DNA from: Aminipila butyrica
GTDB taxonomy: Bacteria; Bacillota; Clostridia; Peptostreptococcales; Anaerovoracaceae
Assembly: GCF_010669305.1 (NCBI RefSeq)
Contig: NZ_CP048649.1
Location: 1,364,001-1,428,000, forward strand
Direction of reading: 5' to 3'
DNA: 64,000 nucleotides
The position numbers were made by a program, and so were the translations under genes. The notes beneath the pieces are model-generated. The model was not told the origin of the DNA. It saw only the letters and a list, made by a program, of their open reading frames with translations, and made no database searches. This document shows, piece after piece, positions 35,105 through 43,215 of the stretch. Position 1 is the stretch's first letter. Each line of letters begins with the position of its first letter.

Positions 35105-36181
35105 ATGAGAAAGAGTGTGCGGTGCGGCGATGTAATCATAGGCGGCAATGCCCCTGTGTCCATCCAGTCCATGACGAATATAGATACCAGGGACATTCCC
35201 CGGGTGGTTGGGCAGATTCGGCAGTTAGAGGAGGCCGGCTGTCAGATTATCCGGTTGGCAGTGCCAGATATGGAATCAGCGGATGCTTTTGGTCAAATCA
35301 AGAAACAGGTGAAGGCTCCCTTGGTGGCCGATATTCATTTCGATTATCGGTTGGCGGTGGCCGCCATTGAAAAAGGTGCGGATAAGGTGCGGATTAATCC
35401 GGGCAATATCGGCAGCCGAGAACGGATTCAGGCTGTGGTAACGGCGGCTAAGGCGCGGAACATTCCTATTCGAGTGGGAGTCAATTCTGGTTCTCTGGAG
35501 AAGGATATTTTGCAAAAGTACGGTGGAGTCACGGCGGAGGGACTGGCAGAAAGCGCTCTGCGAAATGCAGAACTGCTGGAGCAGATGGACTTTGAGGATA
35601 TTGTTCTCTCGCTGAAAGCTTCAGATGTAGCACTGAATTATCAAGCTCATCGGCTTATTGCAGAGAAGACGAACTATCCCATCCACATCGGTATCACGGA
35701 GTCGGGTACGGTGAACAGCGGTAAGCTGAAATCAGCAATCGGCATCGGCGGCCTGCTGCTGGCAGGTATCGGTGACACCATGCGGGTATCCCTTACTGGA
35801 GACCCGGTAAAGGAAGTGTACTTTGCCAGAGATATTCTCAAAGCGATGGGTATTCGGCCAGGAGGTATCAATTTGGTATCCTGTCCGACCTGCGGCCGCA
35901 CCCGGCTGGAACTGGAGCGAATTGCTCTGGAGGTAGAAGACGCAATCATCCCTTTGGCCCGGAAGCGGGAAGCTTTGGGATTACCGCCAATTACAGTAGC
36001 CGTTATGGGCTGTGTCGTCAACGGACCGGGAGAAGCCAGGGAAGCCGATTTTGGTGTGGCAGGAGGCGACGGCAAGGGCGTGATTTTTGCCCGAGGGCAG
36101 ATTATTAAGACGGTGCCGGAGGAAGCAATCGTTTCTCAGCTGCTGGAGTTGATTGATCAGGATATGGAGGGGCACAGATGA
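35105..36181 (+). CDS. ispG: 4-Hydroxy-3-methylbut-2-enyl diphosphate synthase (flavodoxin)
   Basis: [4Fe-4S] enzyme of the MEP pathway. The 358 residues begin RKSVRCGDVIIGGNAPVSIQ and form a TIM barrel with the iron-sulfur ligands in the C-terminal domain: SCPTCGR near 260 and GCVVNGPGEA near 302. GGGAGG precedes the ATG. Its final ATGA overlaps the thioesterase start. Confidence 0.97.
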   Translation: MRKSVRCGDVIIGGNAPVSIQSMTNIDTRDIPRVVGQIRQLEEAGCQIIRLAVPDMESADAFGQIKKQVKAPLVADIHFDYRLAVAAIEKGADKVRINPGNIGSRERIQAVVTAAKARNIPIRVGVNSGSLEKDILQKYGGVTAEGLAESALRNAELLEQMDFEDIVLSLKASDVALNYQAHRLIAEKTNYPIHIGITESGTVNSGKLKSAIGIGGLLLAGIGDTMRVSLTGDPVKEVYFARDILKAMGIRPGGINLVSCPTCGRTRLELERIALEVEDAIIPLARKREALGLPPITVAVMGCVVNGPGEAREADFGVAGGDGKGVIFARGQIIKTVPEEAIVSQLLELIDQDMEGHR

Positions 36182-36606
36182 AGACTTATCGATCGACCCA
36201 TTTGATCAAGCCAGAGGATTTAAATCATCACCAGAACCTGTATGCTGGAAGGGGCATCGAGTGGATGGTAGAGGCCGCTTTTGTGGCAGCTGCTTTGACA
36301 CATGGTGATTCTAGTGGTCTGCTTTACAGAAACACCCATCAGTTCAGTTTCAATAAGTCTGTGGAGCCAGGAGAAATTGTCAGCTATTACAGCACGGTGG
36401 TGCGGGCAGGGCGAACCAGCCTGACGGTGCGGGCCGCTTTGATTGCAGAACAGTCAGGGGAATTGCGGGCGGAAGGCTATGTGACCTTTGTTACCGTCAA
36501 ATCCCATACTCATGAGCTGGTAGCCCATGGGCTGGAGCTGGATGAGGCGGTGAGCCAGGAGGAGCAGGCCTGGCGGGATAAGGCAGAACGCTTTTTTACC
36601 GGGTGA
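36178..36606 (+). CDS. Hotdog-fold acyl-CoA thioesterase
   Basis: A 142-residue single hotdog domain of the acyl-CoA hydrolase type. The segment IKPEDLNHHQNLYAGRGIEW matches the PxDxNxxGxLxGGxxLxWM pattern of YciA/BACH-like thioesterases, with Asp14 and Asn16 at the expected positions. The second half carries VEPGEIVSYYSTVVRAGRTS. The substrate is not predictable. The ATGA overlap with ispG implies coupling. It occupies the position where proS lies before polC in Bacillus. Confidence 0.85.
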   Translation: MKTYRSTHLIKPEDLNHHQNLYAGRGIEWMVEAAFVAAALTHGDSSGLLYRNTHQFSFNKSVEPGEIVSYYSTVVRAGRTSLTVRAALIAEQSGELRAEGYVTFVTVKSHTHELVAHGLELDEAVSQEEQAWRDKAERFFTG

Positions 36607-36660
36607 CCTTTGATCTTAGGAGAACGGTATATCACAGAAGAGACGAGGAAGCATTACATA

Positions 36661-39600
36661 ATGAAAGAATTAATAGAAGGGATCATCAATTGGAACAAGT
36701 TGGGCGGGCACCCAAGGGACCAATATAAATTTTCGCTGGGAAGAGCTCAGATGTCCCAGGAAAGCGCCACGCTTATCCTGGATATCGAGCTCAATTTTGT
36801 TATGCCCTTTGAGGATACGGAAAAGATTCGGGCCGTTATCGTCAATCAAATTCAGGGGCTCCGGGATGTGAAGCTGGGTTTTAACTATAGAAACTTGATT
36901 CAGAGTCCCCAGGAGATTGTCTGCCTTTGCGTGGGCCACATGATTGAGGAGGTCAATGGGGAATATGCCAGCAGTACAAAGACCATCTTTGCCGAGGAAT
37001 CGGTCTTCGTGGATGGGGTACTGACGGTGTATGCCCTAGGGGCCGTGGTGGTTGAGGATTTAAACGCCAAGGTAGCACCTCTGTTTCAGCGGATTCTAAA
37101 GAGGGATTTCCATATTGAGGCCCAGGTTCTCTTTGAGAACCACCGGGATGAGTACCAGAAGCTGGCCAGTCAACGGCGGAATATGAAGGAATTAGAGGTA
37201 AAACAGCTTCAGGAGGAGCAGAAGCGGGCAGCAGCCTTATCCGCTTCCAGACCGGCAGCAACTGCACCCGCTGGGGGCAGCCGGGCTTTTGGCGATAGCG
37301 GAGATGCCGGCAAAGGCAAGTGGCAGAGGCGGAGAAAGGAAGAGCCGGTGGTGGGCAATCGCATCTTGGGTCAGCCGATTCAGACGGCAGCCACCCGGCT
37401 TGCCAGTGTCAATCAGGACAGCGGTACCGTAACTATTGAAGGGATTCTCTTCCGCAAGGATAATCGGACCATTAAAAACGAGAAGAAGCTGGTAACCCTG
37501 CTGATAACGGACCAAACTACTTCCATGTGCGTGAAAGCTTTTACCTCGGAAAACAAGTGGAATGAGATTGATGAACACCTGAAAAATGGTGATTTTGTGA
37601 AGATTCGGGGCAATGCGGAATGGGACACCTATGAGAATATCGTGGTGGTTATGGCTCAGGATATTGAGAAAGGCCAGATAAAAAAGCGGCAGGACACCTG
37701 CCAGCGAAAGCGGGTAGAGCTTCATGCTCATTCTAAGATGAGTGCGATGGACGGCCTGAACGAGATTAAGGACATGGTTCGCACCCATGAGGAATGGGGC
37801 CATCCAGCTATGGCCCTCACCGACCACGGAGTGGTTCAGGGATTCCCAGAAGCAGCCCATTCCCTAAGCAAGGGCTCTCCGATGAAGATTATTTATGGTA
37901 TGGAGGGTTACGTCTTTGACGACAGAGACTGTATCAATCCCGACGGAACCATTGAATACAAGAAAAAAAAGACCAACCACATCATCATCTTGGTGAAAAA
38001 TCAGATTGGTCTAAAAAACTTGTATAAGCTGGTTTCTATATCACACCTGGAATACTTTTATAAGCGGCCACGGATTCCTAAGTCTGTGCTTACTGCCCAC
38101 CGGGAAGGGCTTATTATCGGTTCCGCCTGCGAGGCGGGAGAGGTGTTCCGGGCCGTCTATGAGAAACAAAGCCCAGAAGAAATTGAATATCTGGTAAATT
38201 ATTATGATTACCTGGAAATACAGCCGCTGATTAACAATCAGTTTATGATTGATAAAGGCATGGTGGCGGACAAGGAGGGCCTGCGGGATTTAAATCGGCA
38301 GATTGTCGCTCTGGCTCAGAAGTATAGTAAGCCGGTAGTGGCTACTACCGACGCTCACTATCCTGACGCAGCATCTACACTGTATAGGAACATTCTCATG
38401 GCGGGACAGGGCTACAAGGATGGAGGCGGACAAGGCCTCTACCTGCGGACTACTCAGGAGATGCTGGAGGAATTCCAATACCTGGGGACGGACATGGCAG
38501 AGCAGGTGGTTATCGACAATACCAACCTGATTGCTGATATGATTGATGTGGTCCGGCCAGTGCCCAAGGAAAAGTATCCGCCGAAAATTCCCAACGCCGA
38601 AGAAACTCTGCGGAGTAAATGCTATGAAAAGGCCTGGAGCATTTATGGCAAGCCACTGCCGCCGGAAATTCAGGAGCGGCTGGATGCTGAGCTGGTGCCA
38701 ATCATCCGGGAAGGCTATGCAGTTATGTACATTGCGGCGGAAATGTTGGTACAGAAATCCCTCAGTGATGGATACTTAGTAGGATCCCGAGGGTCTGTAG
38801 GCTCTTCTTTTGCAGCGACTATGGCCGGCATTACCGAGGTAAACCCTTTACCTCCGCACTACATCTGTCCGAACTGTAAAGAGCTGGAGTGGGGAGACCC
38901 CAAGGAGTATGACTGCGGGGTGGACATGGAAGATAAGAATTGCCCGAAATGTGGTACACTCTTTAAGAAGGATGGGTTCTCTATCCCCTTCCAAACCTTC
39001 TTAGGCTTTGAAGCAGATAAGGAGCCGGATATCGACCTGAACTTCGCCGGAGAATATCAACCGGTGGCTCATCGCTATGTAGATGAGATTTTCGGAGCTA
39101 AAAACGTGTTTAAGGCGGGAACCATCGGTACGGTGGCCACCAAGACAGCCTACGGCTTCGTAATGAAATACTTTGAAGAGCGTCAGATCCCGGTGAACAA
39201 GTATGAGGTGGAACGGCTGGCGGAATGCTGTACTGGTGTAAGACGGACGACGGGACAGCACCCGGGGGGAATCATCATCGTTCCCGATGACCACGAGATT
39301 TACGAGTTCTGTCCTGTTCAGCACCCGGCCAACGATGTGAACTCTGATTTTATTACCACCCATTTTGACTACCATTCCATTGACCAGAACTTGCTCAAGC
39401 TGGACATTCTGGGCCACGATGTGCCCTCTATGATTCGTCATTTGCAGGATATGACGGGACTGGATCCGCTGACCCAAGTGCCGCTGTCCGATGCAAAGGT
39501 CAACACCATCTTTAACGGCATTGAAGGACTGGATATCAAGGATCCGGAATATCGATTTGTTCATGGCAGCTACGGCATTCCAGAATTCGGCACCAAGTTT

Positions 39601-40449
39601 ACCCGGCAGATGCTGGATGATACCCATCCTACCCGTTTTGCGGACTATGTGCGAATTTCTGGGTTCTCCCACGGTACTGACGTGTGGATTAATAATGCTC
39701 AGGAATGGATTCGTTCCGGTCAGACAACCATCAAGGATGCCATCTCCACCCGAGACGACATTATGAACTATCTGATTTTAAAAGGGCTGCCGAAAAAAAG
39801 TGCCTTTAACATCATGGAAAAAGTGCGAAAGGGTAAAGGGGTTACGGATGAAGATGTGTCCCTTATGGAGAATAACGATGTACCTGAATGGTATATTGAA
39901 TCCTGCCGCCGAATCAAGTACATGTTCCCTCGGGCCCATGCGGTGGCCTATGTGATGATGTCCTACCGGATTGCCTATTTCAAGGTCTATTATCCAGTGG
40001 AGTTCTACGCCACCTATTTCACCACCAAGGTCAGTGAATTCGATGCGGATACTATCCTTAAGGGATCGGCAGCGGTACTGGAAAAGATGGACAGTCTTTT
40101 GGCCAAGGGGAAAAATGCCACCAAAAAAGAAGAGGATGAGGTAATCGTTCTGGAAGTGGCCTATGAGATGTATGCCCGAGGCTATGGATTTTTGGAAGCT
40201 CAACTGGGGATTTCCCATGCAACGAAGTTTTATGCCCGGGAGGGTAAGGTGCTGCTGCCTTTTGTGGCGCTAGCTGGAGTTGGAGAAAATGCAGCCCGAG
40301 CCATCGTGGAGGAATATGAAAAACAGCCTTTTGAGACTATCGATGAGATTCGGGAGCGGGCTAAGGCTAACAAGACGGCCATTGAAGCTCTCCGTGACCA
40401 TGGAGTGCTAAAAGGTCTGCCGGAATCGGATCAGCTGTGTTTATTTTAG
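36661..40449 (+). CDS. polC: DNA polymerase III PolC-type alpha subunit lacking the exonuclease domain
   Basis: Gram-positive replicative polymerase of 1262 residues, against about 1435 in Bacillus. The order is N-terminal domain, Ala/Arg-rich linker (about 205-240), OB fold (about 255-345), PHP, polymerase core, then the helix-hairpin region and tail LPESDQLCLF. The catalytic segment PDIDLNF and KLDILGHD are intact, and a four-Cys zinc segment (CPNC...CPKCG) lies near 738-760. The PHP domain is continuous: after GMEGYVFDDRD only about 17 residues precede TNHIIILV. The DnaQ-like insert of roughly 190 residues found in Bacillus (with FDVETTG) is absent. PHP ligands (HAH, TDHG, E, H, C, DAH) remain. 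ATG 36661 has GAGGAA; a TTG at 36610 adds 17 residues and is less likely. Confidence 0.95.
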   Translation: MKELIEGIINWNKLGGHPRDQYKFSLGRAQMSQESATLILDIELNFVMPFEDTEKIRAVIVNQIQGLRDVKLGFNYRNLIQSPQEIVCLCVGHMIEEVNGEYASSTKTIFAEESVFVDGVLTVYALGAVVVEDLNAKVAPLFQRILKRDFHIEAQVLFENHRDEYQKLASQRRNMKELEVKQLQEEQKRAAALSASRPAATAPAGGSRAFGDSGDAGKGKWQRRRKEEPVVGNRILGQPIQTAATRLASVNQDSGTVTIEGILFRKDNRTIKNEKKLVTLLITDQTTSMCVKAFTSENKWNEIDEHLKNGDFVKIRGNAEWDTYENIVVVMAQDIEKGQIKKRQDTCQRKRVELHAHSKMSAMDGLNEIKDMVRTHEEWGHPAMALTDHGVVQGFPEAAHSLSKGSPMKIIYGMEGYVFDDRDCINPDGTIEYKKKKTNHIIILVKNQIGLKNLYKLVSISHLEYFYKRPRIPKSVLTAHREGLIIGSACEAGEVFRAVYEKQSPEEIEYLVNYYDYLEIQPLINNQFMIDKGMVADKEGLRDLNRQIVALAQKYSKPVVATTDAHYPDAASTLYRNILMAGQGYKDGGGQGLYLRTTQEMLEEFQYLGTDMAEQVVIDNTNLIADMIDVVRPVPKEKYPPKIPNAEETLRSKCYEKAWSIYGKPLPPEIQERLDAELVPIIREGYAVMYIAAEMLVQKSLSDGYLVGSRGSVGSSFAATMAGITEVNPLPPHYICPNCKELEWGDPKEYDCGVDMEDKNCPKCGTLFKKDGFSIPFQTFLGFEADKEPDIDLNFAGEYQPVAHRYVDEIFGAKNVFKAGTIGTVATKTAYGFVMKYFEERQIPVNKYEVERLAECCTGVRRTTGQHPGGIIIVPDDHEIYEFCPVQHPANDVNSDFITTHFDYHSIDQNLLKLDILGHDVPSMIRHLQDMTGLDPLTQVPLSDAKVNTIFNGIEGLDIKDPEYRFVHGSYGIPEFGTKFTRQMLDDTHPTRFADYVRISGFSHGTDVWINNAQEWIRSGQTTIKDAISTRDDIMNYLILKGLPKKSAFNIMEKVRKGKGVTDEDVSLMENNDVPEWYIESCRRIKYMFPRAHAVAYVMMSYRIAYFKVYYPVEFYATYFTTKVSEFDADTILKGSAAVLEKMDSLLAKGKNATKKEEDEVIVLEVAYEMYARGYGFLEAQLGISHATKFYAREGKVLLPFVALAGVGENAARAIVEEYEKQPFETIDEIRERAKANKTAIEALRDHGVLKGLPESDQLCLF

Positions 40450-40456
40450 ATTTTTG

Positions 40457-40485
40457 TTGACAAATACAAAAGTATGGGATAAAAT
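40457..40485 (+). promoter_or_regulatory. Sigma-A promoter of the T-box operon
   Basis: A perfect TTGACA (40457-40462), a 17-base spacer and TAAAAT (40480-40485), starting only 8 bases after the polC stop. Transcription would begin near 40492. Confidence 0.85.
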
Positions 40486-40534
40486 TAGTGAAAATAAATA
40501 AATTTCATAAAGGCGAAGATAGGGTAAAGTAAAT

Positions 40535-40760
40535 TTTTGTAACGTCAACAGAGAGCCGGAGGAGCTGGAAACCGGCGGCGACACATTTATTGAAGTTCCC
40601 CCTGGAGCTGGTACACTGAACACACTGCTTGTGCAGTCAGTAGGTGCGCACGGGTTCTCCCGTAACAGAGATAAGGATGTTAGTCCTGAGTGGCCTTTTG
40701 AAGGCAATAAGAGTGGTACCGCGGACTTTCCGTCTCTTAGGAGAAGGAAAGTCTTTTTTT
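40535..40760 (+). promoter_or_regulatory. T-box riboswitch, probable specifier UUC (phenylalanine)
   Basis: The classical elements are present in order. AGAGAGCCGG starts near 40549. The Stem I specifier region GAAGTTCCCCCTGGAG spans 40592-40607. A Stem III-like ACGGG/CCCGT hairpin lies at 40650-40663. The T-box AAGAGTGGTACCGCGG ends at 40724. The terminator pairs GACTTTCC (40724-40731) with GGAAAGTC (40746-40753), then seven T. Aligning the specifier region to the glyQS leader (GGC before CACCTGGAG) puts TTC at 40596-40598 as the codon, i.e. tRNA-Phe. The variable base of TGGN is T, pairing with discriminator A73, which fits tRNA-Phe. GTT (Val) one base earlier is the alternative. Confidence 0.9.
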
Positions 40761-40853
40761 GTACAGAAGTGGGAGTTTTCACACGCGCTTGTTGCCAGAA
40801 CCTCAGCAGAGCCGCCCTTCAGGATACAAAGAGTTGGAAAAGGAGAAGGGAAA

Positions 40854-42152
40854 ATGATTTGGAATGAAACAGCAGAATGTATGGAGTTAGCACAAAGGCG
40901 GGAGCTGCAAAGCCGCAGGTTGAAGGATACGGTGGCCCGGGTCTACCAGAATGTAGAGTTTTACAGAAAAAAGATGCAAGAAATCGGGGTGGAGCCTGGA
41001 GACATTCAAACGATCGATGATATCGTCAAGCTGCCGTTTACCACCAAACAGGACTTGAGGGACAATTATCCTTTTGGCCTTTGTGCTGCCCCAGAAAGTC
41101 AGTTTGTGCGGATTCACGCCTCTTCGGGAACGACTGGCAAGCCTACGGCGGTACCGTACACCCGAAAGGATTTGGAGACTTTCTCCGAGTGTGTAGCTCG
41201 CTGTATCTGCTCCGCAGGAGGAACCAGAAAGGATATCATCCAAATCGCTTATGGCTACGGCCTGTTCACTGGCGGACTGGGGCTTCACGACGGAGCTACC
41301 AAATTGGGTGCAGGTGTCATTCCAATCTCGGGAGGGAACACGCGAAATCAGCTGACGCTAATGAAAGATTTTAAACCTACCATCTTGGCCTGCACGCCGT
41401 CCTATGCCATGTTTTTAGCCGAATCCCTGGCTGAAAACGGTATGAGCAAGGAAGACCTATCCTTGAAAGTCGGTATCTTTGGGGCGGAGCCCTGGAGCAA
41501 GGAAATGCGGAAAAAAATTGAGGAGGGCTTGGGTCTGACCGCCTATGACATCTATGGTCTCAGTGAAATCATGGGACCTGGCGTGTCCGCCAGCTGCAAC
41601 CAGCAAGACGGTCTGCATGTAGCAGAAGATCACTTTTATCCGGAAATCCTCAATCCAGATACGTTGGAGGCTGTTTCGGATGGCACGGTAGGCGAGCTGG
41701 TGTTCACACATCTGACGAAAGAGGCTATGCCCCTTTTGAGATACCGGACTAGAGACTTGAGCAGCATCACCCGCAGCACCTGTCAATGCGGCAGAACAAC
41801 CGCCAAGATGGGACGGATTTTGGGTCGAAGCGACGATATGCTCATTATCCGTGGTGTCAACGTCTTCCCTTCTCAGGTGGAAAGCGTTCTCCTGGAGGTG
41901 CCGGAGGTTTCTGCTAACTATGTAATCATTGTCGATCGTCAGGGGACGATGGATACGGTGGAAGTCAAAGTAGAACTGGATGAAAAATATGTGCCCGATG
42001 AAATGGGTGAGCTGGAGAACATCCGGGAGAAGATTCGCCACAAGCTGAACAGTGTGCTGAGAATCGGTGTAAAGGTTACTTTGGCCGAGCACAAGACTAT
42101 TCAGAGAAGTGAAGGCAAGGCAAAGCGGGTTCTGGATAAACGCCACATTTAG
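40854..42152 (+). CDS. Phenylacetate--CoA ligase family protein (PaaK-like)
   Basis: AMP-forming aryl-CoA ligase of 432 residues. The ATP-binding P-loop is HASSGTTGKPT at about 88-98, YGLSEIMGPGV lies near 236, and the conserved YRTRDLS lies near 301. The C-terminal domain carries GRSDDMLIIRGVNVFPSQVE near 324-343. Such enzymes activate phenylacetate or indoleacetate and often accompany an ACT-domain protein and indolepyruvate oxidoreductase in anaerobes. ATG 40854 has AAAGGAG 8 bases upstream; the in-frame extension to 40644 runs through the T-box and is rejected. The T-box suggests induction on phenylalanine limitation. Confidence 0.9.
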   Translation: MIWNETAECMELAQRRELQSRRLKDTVARVYQNVEFYRKKMQEIGVEPGDIQTIDDIVKLPFTTKQDLRDNYPFGLCAAPESQFVRIHASSGTTGKPTAVPYTRKDLETFSECVARCICSAGGTRKDIIQIAYGYGLFTGGLGLHDGATKLGAGVIPISGGNTRNQLTLMKDFKPTILACTPSYAMFLAESLAENGMSKEDLSLKVGIFGAEPWSKEMRKKIEEGLGLTAYDIYGLSEIMGPGVSASCNQQDGLHVAEDHFYPEILNPDTLEAVSDGTVGELVFTHLTKEAMPLLRYRTRDLSSITRSTCQCGRTTAKMGRILGRSDDMLIIRGVNVFPSQVESVLLEVPEVSANYVIIVDRQGTMDTVEVKVELDEKYVPDEMGELENIREKIRHKLNSVLRIGVKVTLAEHKTIQRSEGKAKRVLDKRHI

Positions 42153-42166
42153 GAGGTGAAGGGAGG

Positions 42167-42562
42167 ATGAATTACATGAAGATTATCAAACAGGTGACGG
42201 TGTTTTTACAAAACGAGACGGGACGGCTGGAAGAGCTGACCCAGATATTTGGTGAAAATAGCATTAATATTTCGGCAATCAGCATCGCGGAAGCGGCGGA
42301 ATTTGGCATAGCCAGAATGATTGTAGATGATTATGAAAGAGCTGTTGAGAAGTTGAAAGAAAAAGAGTTTTCAGTCCATTTGGTAGACGTCTTGTGTGTG
42401 GAAACGCCCGATGAGGCAGGCGCTTTGCATCACATATTGAAAAAGCTGGCATCCGCCGGCATTAATGTTTCCTATATGTATGGCTATTCCAACAACGGTG
42501 TAGCACCGATGATTATGAAGGTAAATGATACAGATCGGGCCTTGGCCATTCTAAATATGTAG
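42167..42562 (+). CDS. Tandem ACT-domain protein
   Basis: A 131-residue protein made of two ACT modules (IKQVTVFLQNETGRLEELTQ at the N-terminus; VETPDEAGALHHILKKLASA near 75). ACT domains bind amino acids and confer feedback. Stand-alone ACT proteins commonly neighbour paaK-like genes, where they probably sense aromatic amino acids. AGGAGGTG lies 8 bases before the ATG, 14 bases after the ligase stop. A second ATG at 42176 also has a good site (GGGAGG). Confidence 0.9.
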   Translation: MNYMKIIKQVTVFLQNETGRLEELTQIFGENSINISAISIAEAAEFGIARMIVDDYERAVEKLKEKEFSVHLVDVLCVETPDEAGALHHILKKLASAGINVSYMYGYSNNGVAPMIMKVNDTDRALAILNM

Positions 42563-42576
42563 GGTGAAAACGAAAT

Positions 42577-42603
42577 AAAGGCTTGCTTTTGCAGGCCTTT
42601 TAT
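42577..42603 (+). terminator. Intrinsic terminator after the ACT gene
   Basis: AAAGGCTTGC (42577-42586) pairs with GCAGGCCTTT (42591-42600) around TTTT, with one wobble, followed by T. Its 3' arm overlaps a candidate -35 of the rimP promoter. Confidence 0.8.
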
Positions 42604-42616
42604 GTTATTCTAATAT
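42589..42616 (+). promoter_or_regulatory. Putative promoter of the rimP-nusA-infB operon
   Basis: TTGCAG (42589-42594), a 16-base spacer and TAATAT (42611-42616). The -35 is formed by the loop and 3' arm of the preceding terminator. It is weaker than the other promoters listed. Confidence 0.4.
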
Positions 42617-42643
42617 AAGTTGTTAATTTTAGACTTTTGTTGA

Positions 42644-42675
42644 GAAGAGTGGGCGTTGTCCACTCTTCTGCTTTT
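42644..42675 (+). promoter_or_regulatory. rimP leader hairpin
   Basis: GAAGAGTGG (42644-42652) pairs perfectly with CCACTCTTC (42660-42668), followed by TGCTTTTG. A GAGTGGG/CCCACTC hairpin in front of rimP is a known conserved leader motif (rimP leader). It is thought to act as a regulatory terminator for the rimP-nusA-infB operon; NusA autoregulation is a plausible but unproven reason. Confidence 0.75.
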
Positions 42676-42717
42676 GTAGAAATCAAAATAGAGCGAATGG
42701 AATGGAAAGGGAACGAA

Positions 42718-43197
42718 ATGGCTAAGGTGAAAATAAAGGACTTAGTTGAAGACCTGCTGGCTTCATTTTTAGCGGAGAATGGCTTAGAACTTTATAATGT
42801 GGAATTTATAAAGGAAGCAAAAGATTGGTTTTTGAGAGTTTATATCGATAAAGCAGAGACGGCTGGAGAAGAATATATCAGTACGGATGACTGCGAGATG
42901 GTTAGTCGGTTTTTGAGTGAAAAGTTGGATGAAAACGATCCCATCGAACAAAATTATTATCTGGAAGTCTCTTCCCCAGGCATGGACCGAGAGTTATTCC
43001 GGGAGCGGGATTACCAGCGGTATGCCGGCAGTCAGGTAGAGGTCAGCCTTTACCAGGCTTTGAACGGAAAGAAAAAGCTGGAGGGCCAGCTGGTGGGTAT
43101 TCAGGAGGACACGCTGATTTTGACCGATGAAAAAAATCAACAGATTGAAATTCCTGTGAGCAAAGTGGCTAAGACAAGATTAGCAGTGATATTTTAA
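42718..43197 (+). CDS. rimP: Ribosome maturation factor RimP
   Basis: 30S assembly factor acting early on the S12 region. The 159 residues carry the N-terminal alpha-beta domain with GLELYNVEFIKEAKDWFLRV and the signature YYLEVSSPGMDRELF near 82-96. The C-terminal SH3-like barrel follows. ATG 42718 has GGAAAGGG upstream; the longer frame from 42637 reads through the leader hairpin and is rejected. Confidence 0.96.
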   Translation: MAKVKIKDLVEDLLASFLAENGLELYNVEFIKEAKDWFLRVYIDKAETAGEEYISTDDCEMVSRFLSEKLDENDPIEQNYYLEVSSPGMDRELFRERDYQRYAGSQVEVSLYQALNGKKKLEGQLVGIQEDTLILTDEKNQQIEIPVSKVAKTRLAVIF

Positions 43198-43215
43198 AGG
43201 AGGTTTTGCGGGAAC

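Noticed and set aside
36610..36660. TTG start of polC at 36610
   Set aside because: It has only a weak site four bases away. ATG 36661 has GAGGAA at proper spacing, and its N-terminus matches the length seen in Bacillus PolC.
40644..40853. Seventy-codon in-frame extension of the PaaK-like gene
   Set aside because: It reads through the T-box core and its terminator and has no ribosome site. ATG 40854 has a good one and gives a family-length protein.
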